This document shows, one piece after another, positions 38,512 through 43,821 of a stretch of 43,821 nucleotides of DNA. The stretch spans positions 1-43,821 of the forward strand of contig WJOT01000131.1 in NCBI GenBank assembly GCA_009619095.1, read 5' to 3'. Both the position numbers and the translations under genes were made by a program. The DNA comes from Clostridia bacterium. Its GTDB lineage: Bacteria; UBA6262; WVXT01. The notes under the pieces are model-generated. The model worked only from the letters and a program-made list of their open reading frames with translations, ran no database searches and was not told the origin of the DNA. How positions within the stretch are numbered: the stretch's first letter is position 1; the number at the start of each line of letters is the position of its first letter.

Positions 38512-38881
38512 GAACCCGAACACGAATAATCATTAAATTTACAACAAAGAGTTTATTTAAATTTCAACAAACAGAATGGGAACCGAGATTGCAAAGCTTA
38601 CAACCTCTCTGCTGATTTAGAGAGAGACATCAAAAGATATTTCCCCAAAATAGAAGTAATTATCCGTTTCGACCAACCTCAATGAATTTTTCCCGGCCTC
38701 ATTGGGCTGAGGCGATTTCCCTCCAGAAGTATTACTTTCCCTAGTAAAGAGCATTTCAGTCACAGAAAACAATGTTTTTAAATCCATAACGAGAATTTTT
38801 AAACTTGTTTTATTTCTTAAAAAATTGTATACTAATTTGCATTTTTCTATAACTACGTTATGAGTTAAATTGGGGTTTTCC
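38512..38881. promoter_or_regulatory. Boundary region between magnetosome cluster and aro operon
   Basis: 370 nt with no convincing gene. It contains a short hairpin GCCTCA (38696-38701) / TGAGGC (38708-38713) without a T-tract, and at its end a clear sigma-70 type promoter (38805-38833). No strong terminator for the magnetosome transcript is visible. Confidence 0.55.
38805..38833 (+). promoter_or_regulatory. Sigma-70 type promoter for aroK operon
   Basis: TTGTTT (38805-38810), 17-nt spacer, TATACT (38828-38833), 48 nt before the aroK ATG. Spacing is ideal and the -10 box differs from consensus at one position. It marks the start of an independent housekeeping unit. Confidence 0.7.
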
Positions 38882-39388
38882 ATGAACATTGTTTTAACAG
38901 GAATGATGGGCACTGGCAAGACGGTTGTAGGGAAAAAGTTAGCCCAAAAATTAAATATGAAATATATTGATACCGATGGGATGATTGAGAAAGATGCGGG
39001 GATGTCCATACCTAAAATTTTCAAGAGAAAGGGTGAACCCTACTTCCGGGATGTGGAGACAAAAGCTGTTAAGTGCGTGGCAATGCTGGATAACTATGTT
39101 ATAGATACTGGCGGGGGAGTGGTTCAGAGAAGTGAGAACATGGAGGAACTGGAAAGAAATGGGGTAATTATATGTTTAACCGCTTCACCTGAAGTGATTC
39201 TTGAGCGCACAAGTAAGACGAATTATCGACCACTACTAAATGTGGATGGCCCTGTAAATGAAATAAAGAAACTTTTAAAAAAGAGAAAACGATTTTATAA
39301 GAGATGTAGCAGGATGATTGATACTTCTAATAAAGGGATAGAAGAAGTTGTGGATGAGATTATAAAATTTTTATCTGAGAGAGAATAG
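38882..39388 (+). CDS. aroK: Shikimate kinase
   Basis: A 168-residue cytosolic kinase that phosphorylates shikimate at the 3-OH with ATP, step five of chorismate synthesis. Walker A GMMGTGKTVVGKKLA near the N-terminus, the shikimate-binding DTDGMIEK and FRDVETKAV, and GGGVVQ are present, and the lid region has TSKTNYRPLL. ATG 38882 is chosen: MNIVLTG begins the first strand, and GGGG (38872-38875) lies 6 nt upstream. Its stop overlaps the aroB start by one base. Confidence 0.93.
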   Translation: MNIVLTGMMGTGKTVVGKKLAQKLNMKYIDTDGMIEKDAGMSIPKIFKRKGEPYFRDVETKAVKCVAMLDNYVIDTGGGVVQRSENMEELERNGVIICLTASPEVILERTSKTNYRPLLNVDGPVNEIKKLLKKRKRFYKRCSRMIDTSNKGIEEVVDEIIKFLSERE

Positions 39389-40473
39389 TGAAAACAGTAA
39401 AAGTGGGACTGGGTGAGAAGAGTTACGATATTCTTATAGGTTACCCCCTGGATGAGATTGGTAGAATGCTTAAGAAATACACAAAAGGGATTAAGAGCCT
39501 TATTGTTACTAATCCCACAATTGCAGAATACTACCTGGAGACGGTGGAGAGGAGCTTGCAGGAGGCTGGATTTCAAGTCTTTGTGGCTCGGGTTCCCGAT
39601 GGTGAAGAGCATAAGTCCCAGGATGAGGCGAATAGACTGTATACAAAGTGTGTGGACTACAGGTTGGAGAGAGAATCTATTATTGTGGGATTGGGAGGAG
39701 GGGTGATTGGTGACTTGGCTGGATATGTAGCAGCAACTTTTATGCGTGGTCTCCCCATAGTTCAGGTTCCCACTACTTTCCTGGCTCAGGTGGACAGTTC
39801 CGTAGGTGGTAAAGTGGCGGTCAATCTTCCGGAAGGTAAGAATTTGGTGGGTTCTTTCTATCAGCCATTTCTGGTCTATATCGATTTTGCTGTTTTGAAG
39901 ACACTGCCGGTTGAGGAAATGGAGGCAGGGATGGCTGAGGTGATTAAATATGGCATTATTCTCGATAAAAAATTCTTTGAATATCTGGAAGAGAAAATTG
40001 GAAAGTTAAGAGAACTCGATCTGGAGGTGCTGGAGAGGGTTGTAGCTCGCTGTTGCAAGTTTAAAGCAGGAGTTGTGGAAAAGGATGAGAGAGAAAAAGG
40101 GCTGAGGTCGATTCTCAATTTTGGTCATACTCTGGGCCACGCACTCGAGGCTCTTACTGATTATAAGAAGTACAAGCATGGCGAGGCTGTGGCAATTGGG
40201 ATGGTTGGCGCGTGTAGAATTGCCCAGGAAATGGGGATGTTTAAAAAAGAGACAAGAGATAGAATTGAACATTTAATTGAAAAAGCTGGTTTGCCAGGAA
40301 GAATTGGAGTGAAATTAAGTGTAGACGATATCATACAGGTCCTCTCTCTGGACAAGAAGGTGCGGGCAGGGAAGGTCAGGTTCGTTTTGCCAGAGAGGAT
40401 GGGAAAGGTTGTAGTGAGGAATGATGTGCCAGAAGACATAGTGAGAAGTGTAGTTACAGGACTCATGGAGTAG
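39388..40473 (+). CDS. aroB: 3-dehydroquinate synthase
   Basis: A 361-residue cytosolic enzyme that converts DAHP to 3-dehydroquinate using NAD and a divalent metal. Signature elements: GLGGGVIGDLAGYVAATFMR, VPTTFLAQVDSSVGGKVAVN, MAEVIKYGII, and the metal ligands in NFGHTLGHALEAL and HGEAVAIGM. It starts with GTG, overlapping the aroK stop (TAGTG), and is followed by aroQ, giving three successive shikimate-pathway genes. Confidence 0.95.
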   Translation: MKTVKVGLGEKSYDILIGYPLDEIGRMLKKYTKGIKSLIVTNPTIAEYYLETVERSLQEAGFQVFVARVPDGEEHKSQDEANRLYTKCVDYRLERESIIVGLGGGVIGDLAGYVAATFMRGLPIVQVPTTFLAQVDSSVGGKVAVNLPEGKNLVGSFYQPFLVYIDFAVLKTLPVEEMEAGMAEVIKYGIILDKKFFEYLEEKIGKLRELDLEVLERVVARCCKFKAGVVEKDEREKGLRSILNFGHTLGHALEALTDYKKYKHGEAVAIGMVGACRIAQEMGMFKKETRDRIEHLIEKAGLPGRIGVKLSVDDIIQVLSLDKKVRAGKVRFVLPERMGKVVVRNDVPEDIVRSVVTGLME

Positions 40474-40498
40474 TCTTCGGAATTGTTAGGAGGGGGAA

Positions 40499-40930
40499 AT
40501 GAAGCTTTTAGTGATTAACGGTCCCAATCTTGACCTTTTAGGTGAGAGGCAACCTGAGGTATATGGCAGGTTGACTCTAAAGGAAATTAACGAAAAAATG
40601 GCCGAATTAGCTAAAGAACTGCGATGTGAACTTGAGTTCTTCCAGTCTAACCATGAAGGCGAGATTGTGGAGACTATTGGAAAAGCCAAGGGTAAATTCG
40701 ACTTTTTAATCATTAATCCTGCTGCTTACACCCATACAAGTGTGGCTATCAGGGACGCTATTGCCGCTACAGGGATTCCCACTATCGAGGTTCATCTGTC
40801 AAATATCTATGGACGGGAGGAGTTTCGTCGGAAGTCTTTAATTGTGCCGGTGGCTGTTGGCCAGATTTGTGGTTTTGGTCCGGATAGCTATCTTTTGGCA
40901 TTGAGGGCCGCAGTGGGGATGAAGGGATAA
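40499..40930 (+). CDS. aroQ: Type II 3-dehydroquinate dehydratase
   Basis: A 143-residue small dodecameric enzyme that dehydrates 3-dehydroquinate to 3-dehydroshikimate. Diagnostic motifs: [19 protein letters not shown] at the N-terminus (active-site Tyr after the ERQPEVYG loop), [25 protein letters not shown] and [14 protein letters not shown]. The start has a strong AGGAGGGGG. It completes the aroK-aroB-aroQ set. Confidence 0.95.
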   Translation: MKLLVINGPNLDLLGERQPEVYGRLTLKEINEKMAELAKELRCELEFFQSNHEGEIVETIGKAKGKFDFLIINPAAYTHTSVAIRDAIAATGIPTIEVHLSNIYGREEFRRKSLIVPVAVGQICGFGPDSYLLALRAAVGMKG

Positions 40931-40938
40931 TCTACAAA

Positions 40939-41032
40939 TGTCATTGCGAGCGACTGAAAGGAGCGTGGTCCCGATGAATCGGGACTTCGGTCGTCCCGCA
41001 CATTTAGTGTGCGGGGCTCTCTCGCAATGACA
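40939..41032. repeat. Intergenic palindromic element with TGTCATTGCGAG ends
   Basis: Inverted ends TGTCATTGCGAG (40939-40950) and CTCGCAATGACA (41021-41032) enclose two further hairpins: GTCCCGAT-GA-ATCGGGAC (40968-40985) and CCCGCACA/TGTGCGGG (40995-41015). Elements with these ends are frequent in genomes of many uncultivated bacteria and look like non-autonomous MITE- or REP-type repeats. It separates aroQ and the peptidase gene. Confidence 0.8.
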
Positions 41033-41067
41033 GCGCTTTGTTGCTACCCTCACGGTGGGGAAGAAGA

Positions 41068-42162
41068 ATGGTTGATAGACTGGGAAGGTTAAGAGAGATT
41101 CTTAAACAGAAGAGGATTGGGGGATTCTTAATTACTAGCCCTTCGAACCTTTTCTATTTGAGTGGTTTTCGAGCGGAAGGCAGCTTCGCTCTGGTGACTC
41201 GAAGTGAGGCGAAGATTTTTGTCCCCGAGTTATTATACAAGCAGGCTAAGGAAATAGCGAGAAACTTCGAAGTGATGGGCTTCAGGAATAAACTTTGGGA
41301 GAAGCTGGGGAAATTTCTCACTGGTGAAAAAATAAGAAGGCTGGGTTTTGAAGCAGGAGGAGTTTCAATTAAAAGATATAAAGAGATGGAAAAGGCTTTC
41401 AGGAGAATCAGGTTAGTGCCTTTAGATAGCCTGGTGGAAGGGATGCGGATAGTTAAAACAGAAGAAGAAGTGGGCCTTATCAGAAAGAGTGCCCAGCTCT
41501 GTGTGGCAGCTTTTCGGTTCATAAAAAAGAGAATTAAAATAGGAATGAAGGAGAAAATCATTGCTTGCCAGCTCGAATATTTTATGAAGAAAAGAGGTGC
41601 CCAGAAGCCTTCTTTTGAGATTATAGTTGCTTCTGGGGAGAATACTGCCTATCCTCACCATCAGACAGGAGAGAGGAAGATAAGGTCGGGCGACTGTCTG
41701 CTTATTGATATGGGATGCGTGTACAAGGGTTACTGTTCCGACTTGACAAGACCTCTATTTTTGGGTATAATAACGAATAATTCTGGAAAAAGTCTCCGGG
41801 CTACATTGTCCTTTGAATTCAAAGGCAAATATAAGAAGATTTACCAGGTGGTGCGCAAGGCCCAGAGAGCTGCTATAGGGAAGATAAGACCCGGGGTTAG
41901 GTGTTCAAGTATCGATTCTGCAGCCAGGAAAACGATTGCCCGAGCTGGGCTGGGTAACTATTTTATCCACAGGACTGGCCATGGAATTGGACTGGACGTC
42001 CACGAACTCCCCTGGGTGGAGGAGAATAGCAAGCAGGTCTTGAGAACGGGGATGATTTTGACTGTTGAGCCGGGAGTCTATATTCCAGGCTTTGGCGGAA
42101 TGAGAATCGAAGATATGGTTTTAGTTACGAAAAAAGGCTGTGAGATTTTAACAGAGGGATAG
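41068..42162 (+). CDS. M24-family aminopeptidase (Xaa-Pro type)
   Basis: A 364-residue cytosolic metallopeptidase. The N-terminal creatinase-like domain (1-130; LITSPSNLFYLSGFRAEGSF) is followed by the pita-bread domain with the five metal ligands in DMGCVYKGYCSDLTR (two Asp), HRTGHGIGLDVHE, LTVEPGVYIPG and MRIEDMVLV. Such enzymes remove N-terminal residues before proline. An aminopeptidase P-like gene directly before efp is a common arrangement in bacteria. ATG 41068 (MVDRLGRLREIL) follows GGGGAAGAAG; an insertion of about 20 residues (IITNNSGKSLRATLSFEFKG) interrupts the region after SDLTRPLF and is not typical of the family. Confidence 0.9.
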   Translation: MVDRLGRLREILKQKRIGGFLITSPSNLFYLSGFRAEGSFALVTRSEAKIFVPELLYKQAKEIARNFEVMGFRNKLWEKLGKFLTGEKIRRLGFEAGGVSIKRYKEMEKAFRRIRLVPLDSLVEGMRIVKTEEEVGLIRKSAQLCVAAFRFIKKRIKIGMKEKIIACQLEYFMKKRGAQKPSFEIIVASGENTAYPHHQTGERKIRSGDCLLIDMGCVYKGYCSDLTRPLFLGIITNNSGKSLRATLSFEFKGKYKKIYQVVRKAQRAAIGKIRPGVRCSSIDSAARKTIARAGLGNYFIHRTGHGIGLDVHELPWVEENSKQVLRTGMILTVEPGVYIPGFGGMRIEDMVLVTKKGCEILTEG

Positions 42163-42256
42163 TCCCCTCATCCCTGGCCGTTAAGGCCCAGAATGGGCAG
42201 GCGCACGGGCAGACCCAGCCTTCTTCCCAAGGGGAGAGGAAGAAAAGGTTTAGTAT

Positions 42257-42814
42257 ATGATTTCAGCCAGGGACTTTAAGAACGGGATTAATATTGAACT
42301 TAACGGCGAGCTGTTCACTGTTATCTGGTTCCAGCACCATAAGCCCGGCAAGGGCGGAGCTATGGTGAGGACAAAATTGAAGAGCCTGGCCACAGGACGG
42401 ATTATGGAAAAGACTTTTCGTCCTGAAGATAGGTTTGAACAGGCTTTCCTGGAAAGGAGAAAAAAGCAGTATTTATATAAGGATGGGAAGAATTACTACT
42501 TTATGGACATGGAAACTTTTGAGCAGATTCCTTTTACGGAAAAAGAGTTAGGTGAGGGTACACAGTTTTTAAAAGAGAATATGGAAGTAGAAGTTCTTAT
42601 ATATAAAGGGCGGATAATCGGGGTAGAAATGCCCAACTCTGTAAAACTTAAGGTTACCTATACAGAACCGGGAAAGAAAGGCGATACTGTTACTAATGTG
42701 ACCAAGCCGGCTGAAGTGGAAACAGGGGCAAAAATCCAGGTGCCTCTATTTATCAATACCGGTGATACAATTCGAGTGGACACGCAGACCGGAAAATATA
42801 TCGAGAGAGTATAG
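42257..42814 (+). CDS. efp: Translation elongation factor P
   Basis: A 185-residue protein, standard EF-P length, three beta-barrel domains. It relieves ribosome stalling at polyproline stretches. The loop HHKPGKGGAMVRTKLK carries the modifiable Lys, and the C-terminal TGDTIRVDTQTGKYIERV is the family signature. This is notable because several proteins of the magnetosome cluster are proline-rich. The usual neighbours (M24 peptidase upstream, accB downstream) are kept. Confidence 0.96.
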   Translation: MISARDFKNGINIELNGELFTVIWFQHHKPGKGGAMVRTKLKSLATGRIMEKTFRPEDRFEQAFLERRKKQYLYKDGKNYYFMDMETFEQIPFTEKELGEGTQFLKENMEVEVLIYKGRIIGVEMPNSVKLKVTYTEPGKKGDTVTNVTKPAEVETGAKIQVPLFINTGDTIRVDTQTGKYIERV

Positions 42815-42832
42815 ATTCAAACAGAATTTTTT

Positions 42833-42864
42833 GGCCACTGGTTGGAGTGGCCTATTTATTTATT
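42833..42864 (+). terminator. Probable intrinsic terminator after efp
   Basis: GGCCACT (42833-42839), loop GGTTGG, AGTGGCC (42846-42852), then TATTTATTTATT. A perfect 7-bp GC-rich stem followed by a broken T-tract, starting 18 nt after the efp stop codon. Confidence 0.6.
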
Positions 42865-42909
42865 AACCCTTTGATGGGTAAGGCAGAGAAAAGTTTCTGA
42901 GGAGGGATT

Positions 42910-43476
42910 ATGAGAAAGAAGAAGAGTAAGAATAGCAGTAATAAGAAGGCAAAAGAACTAGTGCAGATAAGAGAATTTGTCAACCTTATAAAAGATGCCG
43001 ATATTACAGAGCTTATATGGGAAAGGGACGGAACGAAAATAAGTTTTAAAAGGGGAGCACCTAATTTAGATGAACAAAAAGAATTAGCCCAGAAGGAAAC
43101 AGGCGCTTATGAAACTCTTCCTTCCGGTCCCAAGACAGAGGAGGAGAGTTCCCAGCAAATTAAAGAAGAATCCTTATCTTTTTTAGAAAAGTATACCACA
43201 ATTAAGTCTCACATGGTGGGAACTTTTTATAATTCACTTTCTGAAGACCAATCTCCTCTGGTTAAGGTTAAAGATGTCATCAAACCTGGACAAAAAATCT
43301 GCGTTATTGAGGCTATGAAAATTATGAGGGAGATCTCTGCTGATAAAGGGGGAAAAGTAGTTAAAATTTTGGTGGAGGACGGTCACCCAGTAGAATATGG
43401 GCAAGATATGTTTTTGATAGACCCTTATTATGAAAGAGAAGAAGCATCTAAGAGCCCAAAGAAAAAACATAAGTAA
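42910..43476 (+). CDS. accB: Biotin carboxyl carrier protein of acetyl-CoA carboxylase
   Basis: A 188-residue protein. The C-terminal biotinyl domain has the EAMKIM motif with the biotinylated Lys, followed by VKILVEDGHPVEYGQDMFLI. The N-terminal region is Lys/Ser-rich with the IREFVNLIKDADITEL helix typical of AccB, then a Glu/Gln-rich linker. It carries the carboxyl group between AccC and the transferase in fatty acid synthesis. AccC follows after 116 nt. AGGAGGG precedes the ATG. Confidence 0.95.
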   Translation: MRKKKSKNSSNKKAKELVQIREFVNLIKDADITELIWERDGTKISFKRGAPNLDEQKELAQKETGAYETLPSGPKTEEESSQQIKEESLSFLEKYTTIKSHMVGTFYNSLSEDQSPLVKVKDVIKPGQKICVIEAMKIMREISADKGGKVVKILVEDGHPVEYGQDMFLIDPYYEREEASKSPKKKHK

Positions 43477-43505
43477 ACCCCTCCCATTAGGAATGGGCGA
43501 GGGTA
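43474..43505. repeat. Palindrome related to that at 28658-28690
   Basis: CCCTCCCATT and AATGGGCGAGGG form an imperfect hairpin overlapping the accB stop codon. It matches the 28658-28690 element in the opposite orientation at most positions. A further short TAAACCCCATTAGGAGGG unit follows at 43504-43521. Confidence 0.6.
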
Positions 43506-43592
43506 AACCCCATTAGGAGGGTTTGGACTTACTGTGGGGATAGACCAATCTGACGAAGTAAGGTTTTCTAAGGGAAAGAGGAGGAAATTTTA

Positions 43593-43821
43593 ATGTTCAA
43601 AAAGATTTTAATAGCTAACCGGGGCGAGATTGCATTGAGGGTAATTCGTGCTTGTCAGGAAATGAAGATAAAGACAGTAGCCGTCCACTCAGAGGCAGAT
43701 AATGGTTCCTTACATACAAGGTTTGCTGATGAGAGTATCTGCATTGGACCCGCACCTTCGGATGAGAGTTATCTTAATATCCCAAATATAATCAGCGCAG
43801 CGGAAATTACTGGCGCTGATG
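43593..43821 (+). CDS. accC: Biotin carboxylase, N-terminal fragment (runs off the window)
   Basis: The first 76 codons of acetyl-CoA carboxylase subunit AccC, which carboxylates biotin on AccB using ATP and bicarbonate. [19 protein letters not shown] is the family N-terminus, followed by [20 protein letters not shown] and [12 protein letters not shown]. The ATG has AGAGGAGGAA 6 nt upstream. The gene continues past the end of the window. Confidence 0.95.
   Translation, partial: MFKKILIANRGEIALRVIRACQEMKIKTVAVHSEADNGSLHTRFADESICIGPAPSDESYLNIPNIISAAEITGAD

Noticed and set aside
38578-38593. GGGAACCGAGATTGCA as a sigma-54 promoter upstream of aroK
   Set aside because: GG and GC spacing fit but the -24 half is poor (GGGAAC in place of TGGCAC), and a much better sigma-70 promoter lies 230 nt downstream.
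38617-39024. A 135-codon frame on the - strand across the aroK start
   Set aside because: It overlaps aroK and its promoter, has no recognisable domain or ribosome binding site and looks like chance antisense reading.

Overview
The window is a moderately AT-rich bacterial chromosome segment with essentially every gene on the + strand. No rRNA, tRNA or 16S-type marker is visible. The gene families and the style of the intergenic palindromes suggest an uncultivated candidate-phylum bacterium; Omnitrophota or a similar deep lineage is a guess the sequence cannot settle. The central, most striking content is a magnetosome gene cluster of about 29 kb (roughly 9.2-38.5 kb), so the organism is probably a magnetotactic bacterium.

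Layout. (1) 0-9 kb, regulatory island: a lone receiver protein, two NtrC-type sigma-54 activators (the second with a dead receiver domain), an XRE-cupin repressor-like protein, a large PAS/GAF hybrid histidine kinase and an HD-GYP c-di-GMP phosphodiesterase. Two excellent -24/-12 promoter sequences lie at 2024-2039 and 9218-9233; the second sits directly in front of the magnetosome genes. (2) 9.2-17.1 kb: two basic helical proteins, a cytosolic NifX-like protein, small membrane proteins, a ParA ATPase overlapping a very basic partner gene, two MamA-like TPR proteins, MamQ (LemA family), MamI, and a MamE-type protease. (3) 17.1-24.5 kb: MamB, a second MamE-like protease, a split chromate-type transporter, a degenerate CDF protein, a pseudo-protease/PDZ/MamN-like transporter fusion, and a MamL/LapA-like protein. 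(4) 24.5-29.7 kb, metal and redox section: ZIP transporter, FixC, TauE/SafE permease (as in the MamO C-terminus), FixX, a MenA/UbiA prenyltransferase and a polyprenyl diphosphate synthase. (5) 29.7-38.5 kb: coiled-coil protein, MamM-like and degenerate MamB-like CDF proteins, a third MamE-like protease, and a family of membrane-anchored cysteine-rich proteins, a MerR-type regulator with duplicated Cys/His domain, a NapH-like Fe-S membrane protein and a MamP-like PDZ protein. (6) 38.5-43.8 kb, housekeeping: aroK-aroB-aroQ, an M24 peptidase, efp, accB and the start of accC, behind a good sigma-70 type promoter.

How it may work. MamQ, MamI, MamL-like, MamE and MamB are the families known to form and mature the magnetosome membrane; MamB, MamM, ZIP and the MamN/TauE-like permeases would handle iron and other ions; MamA-like TPR proteins would coat the vesicle. 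What differs from described clusters is: (a) exported proteins that in Proteobacteria carry c-type heme magnetochrome (CXXCH) domains here carry CXXC zinc-ribbon or rubredoxin-like modules, with no CXXCH in any predicted exported protein; (b) no actin-like MamK is visible, but there is a ParA ATPase with a basic N-terminal partner, resembling organelle-positioning systems such as McdAB; (c) a FixC/FixX/quinone-synthesis block could supply a heme-free electron path; (d) pseudo-enzymes are common: a dead protease fused to a transporter, two dead CDF transporters and two dead receiver domains.
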